DNA of 38,280 bases from assembly GCA_030447785.1 (NCBI GenBank), contig JAUJOF010000001.1:41401-79680 (forward strand). The letters are read 5' to 3'. This DNA comes from Solirubrobacteraceae bacterium (GTDB lineage Bacteria > Actinomycetota > Thermoleophilia > Solirubrobacterales > Solirubrobacteraceae). Below the pieces are notes generated by a model that was given only the letters and a program-made list of their open reading frames with translations, was not told the origin of the DNA and ran no database searches. The position numbers were made by a program, and so were the translations under genes. Positions 24,932 to 33,995 of this stretch are shown here, piece by piece. How positions within the stretch are numbered: position 1 is the stretch's first letter; each line of letters starts with the position of its first letter.

Positions 24932-26047
24932 AGGGAGCGCTTCCCGGGGCCGCCGGCTGAAGCGCGCGCGCTGCCACGCGCGCACGCGCGCCCAGTAGCC
25001 CCGACGCACGGGGCGGCGCCATCGCGCCGGCGGGGGGACGGTGGTGCGCACCAGCGCCACCCACTCCGCCAGGGGCAGCTCCCCGGAGATGAGCCGGGCC
25101 AGGCCGCCGGTGACCGGCGCAGCGACGCCCTCGCGCTCCAGCGCGCGGGCCAGCAGGCCGACGGACTGCAGCGCCTCGACGGCCTGGCCGATGCGCTGGG
25201 GGATCCGCGCGGCGGGCACGCCGGCGGCCAGCAGCTCGCCGGCCCGGCGGTTGCGGCTCTGGGGCGCCAGCGCGGTGGCCACCAGGTCGCCGGTGCCGGC
25301 CAGCCCCAGCAGGGACTCCGGCCGCGCGCCACGCGCCTCGGCGTAGCGCCACACCTCGGCGAAGATGTGGCCCGCCGCGGCGCCCGCGGCGTTCATGCCC
25401 TGGCCCTCGGTGGCGCCCGCGGCCAGCGCTGCCGCGTTCTTGGCCGCCCCCGCCAGCTCGACGCCCACGGGGTCGTTGGAGCGCTCGCACACCACACCCG
25501 CGCGGGTGAAGACCGCGGCGAGGGTGGCGGCGAGGTCCTCGTTGGTGGAGGCCGCCACCAGCCCGGCACCCTCGACCACCATCTCCCGGGCGTGGGCCGG
25601 GCCGCCCACGCAGGCGACCCGGCCCTCCCCGAGCGCCTCGCGCAGGAGCGCGGTGGGGGCGCGCCCGTCGGGAGGCGTCAGACCCTTGGCCAGCGAGACC
25701 ACCGGCGTACGCCCCGACAAGCCCCGCCTGCGCAGGGAGGCGATGACCTCGTCCAGCCCCTGCGAGGGAACGCCCAGGAAGACGAGGTCCGCTCGGCCCA
25801 GCCCGTCGGCCACGCTGCCGACGCGCAGATCGGGGGGCAGGTCCACCTCGGGCAGGTACTCGCGGTTCTCGCGGTCGGCGCGCAGGCGGTCGGCCTGCTC
25901 GGTGGTGCGCGCCTGCAGGGTGGTGCGCAGTCCGCCGCGGGCCAGCAGCACGGCGACCGCGGTGCCGAAGGATCCCGCGCCCACGACCACGGCCCGGCGG
26001 CCCGCCAGCGGGAGGTGGAGACTCGGACGCGCGCGGGGAGCGGGCAT
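24923..26047 (-). CDS. gpsA: NAD(P)H-dependent glycerol-3-phosphate dehydrogenase
   Basis: Makes sn-glycerol 3-phosphate from dihydroxyacetone phosphate for phospholipid synthesis. 374 aa, slightly longer than the usual 330-340 because of a basic C-terminal tail (RRPVRRGYWARVRAW...). Motifs: Rossmann loop GAGSFGTA (23-30); VSLAKGL (motif with the first Lys); GGPAHAREM, the counterpart of the family's GPS-F/N-A-x-E; catalytic Lys in GAAKNAAALAAG; and GLAGTGDLVATALAPQSRNRRAGELL, the family's GLAGxGDLxxT...SRNR segment. PAHA instead of PSFA is a mild variation. Start ATG at 26047, no clear ribosome-binding site. Neighbour of glycerate kinase on the same strand, but with a 130-bp gap. Confidence 0.88.
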   Translation of the reverse strand: MPAPRARPSLHLPLAGRRAVVVGAGSFGTAVAVLLARGGLRTTLQARTTEQADRLRADRENREYLPEVDLPPDLRVGSVADGLGRADLVFLGVPSQGLDEVIASLRRRGLSGRTPVVSLAKGLTPPDGRAPTALLREALGEGRVACVGGPAHAREMVVEGAGLVAASTNEDLAATLAAVFTRAGVVCERSNDPVGVELAGAAKNAAALAAGATEGQGMNAAGAAAGHIFAEVWRYAEARGARPESLLGLAGTGDLVATALAPQSRNRRAGELLAAGVPAARIPQRIGQAVEALQSVGLLARALEREGVAAPVTGGLARLISGELPLAEWVALVRTTVPPPARWRRPVRRGYWARVRAWQRARFSRRPREALPPA

Positions 26048-26177
26048 ATCGGGCCCGCGAGCCTATCCGCCGCGCCTCAACCCCGGGGCGTAGGGTCGCA
26101 GCGCGCCGTGCGCGGTGACTGAGGCCACGCCGACAGTCGTCCGTGCCGTGGCACCCAGGACTGCAGGGGAGGTCGTC

Positions 26178-27179
26178 TCAGAGGTAGGCGGCAAGCTGCT
26201 CTCCCGCACGCTCGAGGTCCTCGAGGGTGCCGGCCTCCAGCACGGCCTGCAGGTCGAGGATGCGCGCGTCGAAGCGGTCGAGGCGGTTGCGGCCCACGAC
26301 GGCGTGGCAGGGTACGCCACCCTGCCGGGCGCGGGTGGCGATCTCCCCCGCGGCCTTGCCCTGCAGGGAGGTGCGGTCGAGGCAGCCCTCACCGACCACG
26401 ACCGCGCGGGCGGCGCGCAGGCGGTCGTCGAAGCCCAGCGCCTCGAGCACGAAGGCGGCGCCCGGCTCGAGCACCGCGCCGTAGGTGGCCCACAGCCCCC
26501 CGGCCAGGCCGCCGGCCGGCGCGGTCATGGCCACGCCCCGCGGGTCGCGGGGCAGGTCCGCGGCGAAGGCGTCCAGCCGGCGGGCCAGGCGGCGCACGGT
26601 GGCGGGGTCGGCGCCCTTCTGGGGCGCGAACACCTCAGCCGCTTGCTCGTAGGCCAGGCGCACGTCGCACAGCACCACCAGCCGCGCGCCGCGCAGGCCC
26701 CCGGCCGCCTCGATGGCCTCGATGGCGCCCGCACCGCCGTCGCTGGTGGCGCTGCCCCCCGCGGCCAGCACCACCACCGCCGCGCCCGTCGCCACCGCCG
26801 CGGCCACCAGCTCTCCGGTGCCGAACGTGGAGGCGGCCTCGGGGTCGCGCTCGGCCTCGGCGACCAGCCCCAGGCCGCTGGCCTGGGCCAGCTCCACGAT
26901 CGCCGTCCCGCCGTCCTCGACCAGGCCGATCGCGGCGCGCACCGTACGCCCCAGCGGGTCGTGCACCTCCACGCCGTGCACCTCGCCGCCCAGCGCCGGC
27001 AGCAGCACCTCCAGCGTGCCCTCGCCGCCGTCGGCCATCGGGCACAGATCGGGCGGCGGGCACCCCGCCCGCTCCAGCCCGCGCCCCACGGCGCCCGCCA
27101 CCTCGGGGGCCCGCAGCGTGCCTTTGAAGGCATCCGGGGCCACGAGGACCGACCGCTCGGGCAGACTCTGCACGGACAT
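26178..27179 (-). CDS. Glycerate 2-kinase (GlxK/GarK family)
   Basis: Phosphorylates D-glycerate to 2-phosphoglycerate. 333 aa from the ATG at 27179 (TTG at 27188 would add three residues). Family signatures: LVAPDAFKGTLRAPEVA at the N-terminus, PMADGGEGTLEVLLPA, GGSATSDGGAG (phosphate loop), VLCDVRLAYEQAAEVFAPQKGA, and VVGEGCLDRTSLQGKAAGEIA. All canonical segments are present. Its start codon overlaps the start codon of the divergent LigD-Pol gene (shared CATG, 27177-27180), so each promoter would have to lie inside the other gene unless starts are downstream. It is followed by gpsA in the same direction. Confidence 0.9.
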   Translation of the reverse strand: MSVQSLPERSVLVAPDAFKGTLRAPEVAGAVGRGLERAGCPPPDLCPMADGGEGTLEVLLPALGGEVHGVEVHDPLGRTVRAAIGLVEDGGTAIVELAQASGLGLVAEAERDPEAASTFGTGELVAAAVATGAAVVVLAAGGSATSDGGAGAIEAIEAAGGLRGARLVVLCDVRLAYEQAAEVFAPQKGADPATVRRLARRLDAFAADLPRDPRGVAMTAPAGGLAGGLWATYGAVLEPGAAFVLEALGFDDRLRAARAVVVGEGCLDRTSLQGKAAGEIATRARQGGVPCHAVVGRNRLDRFDARILDLQAVLEAGTLEDLERAGEQLAAYL

Positions 27180-28200
27180 GGCCGCCAAGGACTACACGAC
27201 CGTCGAGGCCGCCGGACGCCAGGTGCGTATCTCCAGCCCCGCGCGCGAGTATTTTCCCGCCCACGACGGTCGCCCGGCGATCACCAAGCTCGATCTCGTC
27301 GAGTACCACGTGACCGTCGCCGACGCCCTGGTCAACCACCTGTGCGAGCGCCCGACCGTGCTCAAGCGCTGGAAGGACGGCATCACCGGTGACTTCTTCT
27401 TCCAGAAGCGCGTGCCCGAGAAGCGCCCGGAGTGGCTGCAGACGGGCACGGTGACCTTCCCCTCGGGGCGCAGCGCCACCGAGCTGGTGCCCAACGACGC
27501 CGCCCACCTGGTGTGGGCCACGAACCTGGGCAACATCGACTGGAACCCGTGGCCGTGCCGGCGCGCCGACCTCGACCACCCCGACGAGCTGCGCATCGAT
27601 CTCGACCCCACCCCGGGCATCCCGTGGGACGAGGTCCGCCACGTCGCCCTCGCCGTGCGCGAACTGCTCGACGAGCACGAGCTGGTCGGCTTTCCCAAGA
27701 CGTCGGGGTCGCGCGGCATCCACGTCAACGTGCGCATCGCGCCCGAATGGGACTTCCTGGGCGTGCGCCGCGCCGCGCTGGCCCTCGCGCGCGAGATCGA
27801 GCGGCGCATGCCCGGGCGGGCCACCTCCAAGTGGTGGAAGGAGGAGCGCGTCGGCGTGTTCCTGGACTACAACCAGAACGCGCGCGACCGCACGGTGGCC
27901 AGCGCCTACTCCGTGCGTCCGGTTCCCGATGCGCGGGTGTCCACGCCGCTGCGCTGGGACGAGGTGGCCGATGTGGAGCCGGGCGACCTGCGCCTGGACA
28001 CGGTGCCCGCCCGGCTGCGCGAGGTCGGCGACCCCTCCGCGGACATCGACGCGCGCGCCTGCCGGCTGGACGGGCTGCTGGAGCTGGCGCGCCGCGACGA
28101 GGAGGAGGGGCTGGGCGACGCGCCGTGGCCGCCGCACTTCGCCAAGCAGGCCGGGGAGGGCAGGCGCGTGGCGCCCTCGCGGGCACGCGGGGGCCCTTGA
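27178..28200 (+). CDS. LigD-type polymerase/primase domain protein (stand-alone PolDom)
   Basis: 340-aa archaeo-eukaryotic-primase-fold polymerase of the LigD PolDom family, used to fill gaps and add nucleotides in bacterial NHEJ. Motifs: REYFPAHDGRPAITKLDLVEYH at the N-terminus, DFFFQKRVPEKRPEWL, RIDLDPTPG (catalytic Asp pair, about 139-142), TSGSRGIHVNVRI (motif II, SG-x-RG-x-H), and ASAYSVRPVPDARVSTPLRWDEV near the C-terminus. There is no nuclease or ligase domain, unlike the fused LigD of Mycobacterium. It converges with an ATP-dependent ligase, so the parts may work as separate proteins. No ku gene is in the window. Confidence 0.9.
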   Translation: MAAKDYTTVEAAGRQVRISSPAREYFPAHDGRPAITKLDLVEYHVTVADALVNHLCERPTVLKRWKDGITGDFFFQKRVPEKRPEWLQTGTVTFPSGRSATELVPNDAAHLVWATNLGNIDWNPWPCRRADLDHPDELRIDLDPTPGIPWDEVRHVALAVRELLDEHELVGFPKTSGSRGIHVNVRIAPEWDFLGVRRAALALAREIERRMPGRATSKWWKEERVGVFLDYNQNARDRTVASAYSVRPVPDARVSTPLRWDEVADVEPGDLRLDTVPARLREVGDPSADIDARACRLDGLLELARRDEEEGLGDAPWPPHFAKQAGEGRRVAPSRARGGP

Positions 28201-28257
28201 GCGCAGGATCACCCCTGGTCCCGTCGCGCAGATGCACGGGGCGGGGCAGGCCCGACC

Positions 28258-29274
28258 CTACTGCTCCAGCTGGTCCCAGAGGCACTCCGCCGGTGCCTTG
28301 TCGGTGCGCCAGCGCTGCACCTTGGCCCCGTGGCGGATGCGCCCGTCGGAGACGTGGTCGAAGGTGACCTCCACCACCAGCTCGGGGCGCAGCATCACCC
28401 ACTCCAGGTCGCGTCCGGCCGTCCAGCGGCTGGGCTCGCCGCTGCCGCGCTCGCCCGTCTCGTAGGGGCGCAGCTGCTCCACCAGCGCGCGCTTCTGCGC
28501 GGCGGTGAAGCCCGAGGAGTGGCCGACCTCACGAAGGCGCCCCCCCGGCTCGTAGAGGCCGAGGATGAGCGAGCCCACCGTGCCCTCCTCCTTGCCCGGG
28601 CGGTAGCCGGCCACCACCGCGTCGATGGTGCGCACCCGCTTGACCTTGACCATCGCGGTGCGCTCTCCCGGGCGATAGGGCGCGTCCGCCTCCTTGGCGA
28701 TGACCCCCTCGGCCCCGTGCAGCCACGGCTCGGCCTCGGCGGCGCTGTGCACGACGGGGGTCAACGCGACGGGCGCGGCCACCAGCTCCTCGAGCGCAGT
28801 CCGGCGCTCGGTCCATGGGCGGTCGAGCAGCGTCTGGTCCTCGTGGGCGAGCAGATCGAAGGCCATGAAGGTGGCGGGGGTCTCCTCGGCCAGCCTGGCG
28901 ATCCGCGAGGCGGCGGGATGGATGCGCTGGCCCAACAGATCGAACTCCTGGCGGAAGACACGACCTGGGGACCCTCTTCCGGAGGCGACATCCGCCGCCT
29001 CCGGCATCCTTCGGATGTCCCCCTCCTGCTCGGGCGCCGCGATCACGATCTCGCCGTCGAGCACGTAGCGCCCGGGCGCGAAGCGCAGCTCGGGGAAGTA
29101 GCGCAGCAGGGGCTTGCCGTTGCGCGACTGCAGGAACAGCTCGTCGCCCTCCACGAAGGCCAGCGCGCGGAATCCGTCCCACTTGGGCTCGTAGGCCCAG
29201 CCCTCCCCCTCGGGCAGCCTCGAGCGCGAGCGAGCGAGCTGCGGGGCGAGGGGCGGAACGAGGGGCAGGGTCAC
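28258..29274 (-). CDS. ATP-dependent DNA ligase (LigC-like)
   Basis: Seals nicks through a ligase-AMP intermediate. 338 aa. Motif I EPKWDGFRA contains the adenylated Lys (K31); motif Ia SRNGKPL; III LDGEIVI; IIIa FMAFDLL; IV EGVIAKEADAPYRPG; V MVKVKR; then an OB domain with LVVEVTFDHVSDGRIRHG. Between LDGEIVIAAPEQEG and EFDLLGQRIHPA there are 24 extra codons (28948-29019) relative to the expected family spacing; this DNA is a nested palindrome and keeps the frame. Start GTG at 29274; a TACCGT box 7 nt upstream suggests a leaderless mRNA. Divergent from the DtxR gene (61 bp) and convergent with LigD-Pol, hence likely NHEJ or alternative repair. Confidence 0.9.
   Translation of the reverse strand: MTLPLVPPLAPQLARSRSRLPEGEGWAYEPKWDGFRALAFVEGDELFLQSRNGKPLLRYFPELRFAPGRYVLDGEIVIAAPEQEGDIRRMPEAADVASGRGSPGRVFRQEFDLLGQRIHPAASRIARLAEETPATFMAFDLLAHEDQTLLDRPWTERRTALEELVAAPVALTPVVHSAAEAEPWLHGAEGVIAKEADAPYRPGERTAMVKVKRVRTIDAVVAGYRPGKEEGTVGSLILGLYEPGGRLREVGHSSGFTAAQKRALVEQLRPYETGERGSGEPSRWTAGRDLEWVMLRPELVVEVTFDHVSDGRIRHGAKVQRWRTDKAPAECLWDQLEQ
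28948..29022. repeat. In-frame palindromic insertion inside the ligase gene
   Basis: Nested inverted repeats: GGGGAC (28967-28972)/GTCCCC (29017-29022); CCGGAGGC (28979-28986)/GCCTCCGG (28997-29004); GACATCCG (28987-28994)/CGGATGTC (29012-29019). On the coding strand CATCC-GAA-GGATG forms a GNA-triloop hairpin. The 72 bp from 28948 to 29019 equal 24 codons absent from the expected ligase alignment. Confidence 0.7.
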
Positions 29275-29281
29275 CTGCGGG

Positions 29282-29287
29282 ACGGTA
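29282..29287 (-). promoter_or_regulatory. Candidate -10 box of the ligase gene
   Basis: TACCGT on the minus strand ends 7 nt before the GTG start, as expected for a [20 protein letters not shown]. No clear -35. Confidence 0.35.
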
Positions 29288-29323
29288 CCGAGCCCGCCGC
29301 GGCTCGCATCTTCTCGCCAGGGC

Positions 29324-29329
29324 TAAACT
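29324..29329 (+). promoter_or_regulatory. Candidate -10 box of the DtxR-family gene
   Basis: TAAACT followed by 6 nt and then the ATG, again the spacing of a [20 protein letters not shown]. This is a near-consensus box in an otherwise GC-rich spacer, so it stands out. Confidence 0.5.
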
Positions 29330-29335
29330 CTCTCG

Positions 29336-30052
29336 ATGGCCGCCGAGCACGCCACCGTAGCCGAGGAGGAGTACCTCCAGACGCTGTTCTGGCTCTACGA
29401 GGCCCAGCTTCCCATGACGGGGGCCAACGTGGCGCGGGCCATGCAGCTCTCGGCACCCACGGTGCACGAGATGGTCGGCCGGCTGGAGCGTGACGGCTAC
29501 ATCACGCGCGACGCGGGCAAGCAGATCTCCTTCACCGACTCCGGGCGCGAGCACGCCGAGGGTGTGGTGCGGCGCCACCGGCTCATCGAGCGCTTTCTCA
29601 CCGACGTGCTGGGGATACCCTGGGACGAGGTCCACGAGGAGGCCGAGCGCCTGGAGCACGCGATGTCCCCGGTGCTCGAGGAGCGCATGCTCGCCGCCAT
29701 CGGCAGCGCACGCACCTGCCCCCACGGCCATCCGATCGCCGCCGGCCAGCGTTTCGAGGGCGTGCCGCTGGCCGACGTCGACCTCGGCGCCCAGGTCACC
29801 GTGCTGCGCTTCGAGAACGAGGCCGAGGACCTGCTGCACTACCTGAAGGCGTCCGGCCTGGAGCCCGGGCTGCGGGGGGAGGTGGTCGCCGCCCAGGAAG
29901 ACGACGAGGTCGCCGTGGCCACCGAGGAGGGCACGTGCGCGGTCACCCGCTCCGTGGCCGAGACCGTCTCCGTGCTCGCCGACCCCTCCCCGCCCCACCG
30001 TACGGCTCTGCCCGAGCAGCTCGTGCTAGGAAAGGATCGATACGGTCGGTAG
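29336..30052 (+). CDS. DtxR/IdeR-family metal-dependent repressor
   Basis: 238 aa, same length class as DtxR/IdeR. Domains: winged helix 1-70 (YLQTLFWLYEAQLPMTGANVA, LSAPTVHEMVGRLERDGYI), dimerisation and metal-binding helices 75-145 (GREHAEGVVRRHRLIERFLTDVLG, then HEEAERLEHAMSP and CPHGHPI, which hold His, Glu and Cys ligands of the primary site), and a C-terminal SH3-like FeoA domain (about 150-230). It likely represses iron or manganese uptake genes when metal-loaded. Its TAG is directly followed by the ATG of the aminotransferase (TAGATG), implying translational coupling even though the two functions seem unrelated. Confidence 0.9.
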   Translation: MAAEHATVAEEEYLQTLFWLYEAQLPMTGANVARAMQLSAPTVHEMVGRLERDGYITRDAGKQISFTDSGREHAEGVVRRHRLIERFLTDVLGIPWDEVHEEAERLEHAMSPVLEERMLAAIGSARTCPHGHPIAAGQRFEGVPLADVDLGAQVTVLRFENEAEDLLHYLKASGLEPGLRGEVVAAQEDDEVAVATEEGTCAVTRSVAETVSVLADPSPPHRTALPEQLVLGKDRYGR

Positions 30053-31147
30053 ATGGCCGACACGATCTCCTTCGCCCGAGGGGCGCCCTCGCTCGACATC
30101 GTCGACGTCGACGGGTTGAGGGCCGCCGCGCAGCGGGCCTTCGAGCGCGACCCCGGGGGACTGACCGCCTACGGGACCTCCGTGGGCTACGTACCGCTGC
30201 GCGAGTGGATCGCCGAGCGTCAGGGTGTCGAGGTCTCCCGGGTGCTCGTGACCAACGGCTCGATGCAGGCCGACGCGTTCCTGTTCGACACGCTCGTCGA
30301 CCCCGACGACCAGGTCGTGGTGGAACGCCCGACCTACGACCGCACCCTGCTGGGCCTGCGCGAGCGCGGCGCGGACATCCACGCCATCGAGCTGCAGGCC
30401 GACGGCATCGACGTCGGCGCGCTGCGCTCCCGGCTGCAGGACGGGCTGCGCCCGGTGCTCGCCCACGTCATCCCCAACTTCCACAACCCCGCCGGTTACA
30501 CGCTGTCGCACGCCAAGCGCGAGGCCCTGCTGGAGCTGGCGGCCACCCACGACTTCGTGGTCTTCGAGGACGACCCCTACGTGGAGCTGCGCTTTCGCGG
30601 CGAGACGCTGCCCACCATGCTCTCCATGGACTCGGGCGGCGAGCGCGTCGTCTACGCATCCTCGTTCTCCAAGACCGTGTGCCCGGGCATCCGCGTCGGC
30701 TACCTGGTCGGCCCCGCCGACCTCATCGCCCGCGTGCAGCTGCTGGCCACCAACACCTACATCTCGCCCAACATGGTCGCCCAGGGCATCGTGCACGAGT
30801 TCTGCGCCAGCGGCCGGGTGCGCCACTCGGTCGAGACGGTCAAGACGGCGCTTTGCAAGCGCGTCGACGCCCTGGGCGAGGCGCTGGGCCGCCACCTGCC
30901 CGAGGCCCGTTACGTGGCTCCCGAGGGCGGCTACTTCATGTGGATCGAGCTGCCCGAGGGCACCGACGTGGACGCGATGTTCCACGCGGCCAACGAGCGC
31001 GACGTGACCTTCGTGCGTGGCACCGACTTCCTGCTCGACGGCGGGCAGAACACCCTGCGCCTGGCCTACTCCGGCGTGCCGGAGCATCGCATCGACGAGG
31101 GCGTGCGCCGCCTGGGCGAGGCCTACCGCGCGACCACAGGAGGCTGA
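30053..31147 (+). CDS. PLP-dependent aminotransferase, class I/II
   Basis: 364 aa, fold-type I. Resembles 2-aminoadipate/MocR-type aminotransferases without the HTH domain: N-terminal SFARGAPSLDIVDVD, AYGTSVGYVPLREWIAERQGV, VTNGSMQADAF, PNFHNPAGYTLSHAKRE (Asn-Pro motif), FEDDPYVELRF (Asp binding the pyridine N, plus Tyr), and SSFSKTVCPGIRVGY with the Schiff-base Lys. The C-terminal EGGYFMWIELP and LRLAYSG (substrate carboxylate Arg) are also present. Amino donor unknown. Co-directional with the regulator upstream (no gap) and a methyltransferase downstream (4 bp), so a three-gene operon is likely. Confidence 0.88.
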   Translation: MADTISFARGAPSLDIVDVDGLRAAAQRAFERDPGGLTAYGTSVGYVPLREWIAERQGVEVSRVLVTNGSMQADAFLFDTLVDPDDQVVVERPTYDRTLLGLRERGADIHAIELQADGIDVGALRSRLQDGLRPVLAHVIPNFHNPAGYTLSHAKREALLELAATHDFVVFEDDPYVELRFRGETLPTMLSMDSGGERVVYASSFSKTVCPGIRVGYLVGPADLIARVQLLATNTYISPNMVAQGIVHEFCASGRVRHSVETVKTALCKRVDALGEALGRHLPEARYVAPEGGYFMWIELPEGTDVDAMFHAANERDVTFVRGTDFLLDGGQNTLRLAYSGVPEHRIDEGVRRLGEAYRATTGG

Positions 31148-31151
31148 ACCG

Positions 31152-31892
31152 ATGGACTACGAGGTGGAGCTCGACGACCAGCCCGGGCGGGGCCAGCACG
31201 AGGAGTCGCTGACCGTCCGCTATCCCGATGGACGCTCGGAGACCATGAGGCTGCACGAGTACGACCGTGTGTACGCGATCCCCGGCCTCTACGAGGAGGT
31301 TGTGCACAACCGCCTGAAGTGCGATTCGCCACGCGTGCTGGCCGACACCCTGGTCGCTGCCTGCGAGCGTGCCGGCGACGATCCCGCCCGGCTGCGGGCC
31401 TTCGACCTCGGTGCCGGCAACGGCGTCATGGGCGAGGAGGTCGCCGGACGCGGGGTCAAGGTCGTCGTGGGCTCGGACGACAGCGCTCCGGCCCGTGACG
31501 CGGCACAGCGCGACCGGCCGGGCCTGTACGAGGAGTACCTCGTCGGCGACGTCGACGACCTGGACGATCTGGAGGGGCTCGTGCGCGAGCGCCGACTCAA
31601 CACCATCATCTGCGCCGCGTCGCTGGGCATGGGGCACATCACCGCCGAGAGCTTCGAGCGCCTGTGGGCGCCCTTCCCGGCCGGCTCTTGGTTCGCCGTG
31701 ACGCTCGCCGACGCGAACGCCGAGCCCGGCGGCAGCGACTTCGGCGACTACCTGGCCCGTCTGCGCGGCGGAGGAGACGACACCGAGATCCTCGCCGACG
31801 AGCCCTTCCGCCACCGCCTGACCATGGCCGGCGAGCCGATCGGCTACCGCGCGGTCGTCGCGCGCAAGGGCCTCCCGAAGCTTGCGAGGTAA
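31152..31892 (+). CDS. SAM-dependent methyltransferase
   Basis: 246 aa. Rossmann motif I is AFDLGAGNGVMGEEVAGRG and the second strand ends VVVGSDDSAPARDAA; a later LNTIICAASLGMGHI replaces the usual motif IV strand. The N-terminus is unusual: an acidic MDYEVELDDQ opening and a LTVRYPDGRSETMRLHEYD segment resembling a class of glycine-poor, small-molecule or protein methyltransferases. Start is clear: AGGAGG about 9 nt upstream of the ATG. The last gene of a short operon with the DtxR-family regulator and aminotransferase; convergent with sucD. Confidence 0.8.
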   Translation: MDYEVELDDQPGRGQHEESLTVRYPDGRSETMRLHEYDRVYAIPGLYEEVVHNRLKCDSPRVLADTLVAACERAGDDPARLRAFDLGAGNGVMGEEVAGRGVKVVVGSDDSAPARDAAQRDRPGLYEEYLVGDVDDLDDLEGLVRERRLNTIICAASLGMGHITAESFERLWAPFPAGSWFAVTLADANAEPGGSDFGDYLARLRGGGDDTEILADEPFRHRLTMAGEPIGYRAVVARKGLPKLAR

Positions 31893-31919
31893 AGGGAAGG
31901 GTGAGGAGGTCGTCGCTGG

Positions 31920-32790
<871 letters not shown>

Positions 32791-32794
<4 letters not shown>

Positions 32795-33945
32795 CCGGGG
32801 CGGCCCCCATGGGCCAGCTCCACGACCCTCTGCGCCGCGCCCAGCATCGTCGCCTCGCTGTGCACGCCGGGTAGGCCCGCTTCGTCCAGGAGACGACGGC
32901 CCTCCTGGTCGTTCGTGCCGTCCAGGCGCACCACGAAGGGCACCTGGGGCCTGACCTGCTCGAAGGCCTCGATCAGGCCCCTGGCCACCTCGTCGCAACG
33001 GGTGATGCCGCCGAAGATGTTGAACAGCACAGCCTTGACCTTGGGGTCGGAGAGGATGACCTCCACCGCGGCCACGATCGCGTCGGCCTTGGACCCGCCG
33101 CCCGCGTCGAGGAAGTTGGCCGGCGAGCCGCCCGCCTGGGCGACCACGTCGAGCGTGCTCATCACCAGGCCGGCGCCGTTGCCCACGATGCCCACGTCGC
33201 CGTCGAGCTTGACGTAGGTCAGCCCGCGCTCCTGGGCCATGCGCTCCTGCTCGTCCTCGGAGGACAGGTCGCGCAGGTTGGCGTTGTCGGGATGGCGAAA
33301 CAGCGCGTTGTCGTCGAGGGTCACCTTCGCGTCCAGCGCTGCGACCTCACGGCTCTCGGTGACGATCAGCGGGTTGACCTCCACCAGCATCGCCTCCTCC
33401 TTGACGAACGCGTCGTAGAGGCTGGCGAGCATGGTGCCGATCGGACGCACGAGGTCGGGCGCCACGCCGGCCTCGAAGGTCAGCCGGCGGGCGTGAAAGT
33501 CCTGGAAGCCCAGGAGCGGGTCGACGTGCAGGCGGGCGATGGCGCCGGGGTCGCGCTCGGCGACCTGCTCGATGTCCATCCCGCCCTGGGTGGAGAGCAT
33601 GAACAGCGGCGCCTTGGCCGAGCGGTCGAAGACGATCGAGGCGTACAGCTCCTCGGCGATGTCGCTGGCTTCCTCGATCCACAGCTCGTGGACGGTGAAG
33701 CCGCGGATGTCCATGCCCAGGATGGCCTCGGCGTGCTCGCGGGCCTCCTCGCGCGACTGAGCGACCTTGATGCCCCCCGCCTTGCCCCGGCCGCCGATCT
33801 TGACCTGCGCCTTGACCACACACGGGTAGCCGACCTCGTCGGCGGCCGCCACCGCCTCGTCCACGCTGCGCGCCGGCCGTCCCTCGGGGACGGCGACCCC
33901 GTGGCGAGCGAACAGCTGTTTGCCCTGGTACTCGAGCAGGTCCAC
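32791..33945 (-). CDS. sucC: Succinyl-CoA synthetase beta subunit
   Basis: 384 aa, ATP-grasp fold plus C-terminal CoA-ligase domain. Signatures: [40 protein letters not shown] (ATP loop), [33 protein letters not shown] (metal), and [38 protein letters not shown]. Nucleotide preference is not readable with confidence. Start GTG at 33945. Its stop overlaps the sucD start, a standard sucCD arrangement with translational coupling. Upstream is the divergent HAD gene. Confidence 0.95.
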
Positions 33946-33995
33946 GATCGGCCGAGGACCCTAACCAAACGTCGCGGGATAGGATGCCCGGCCGC

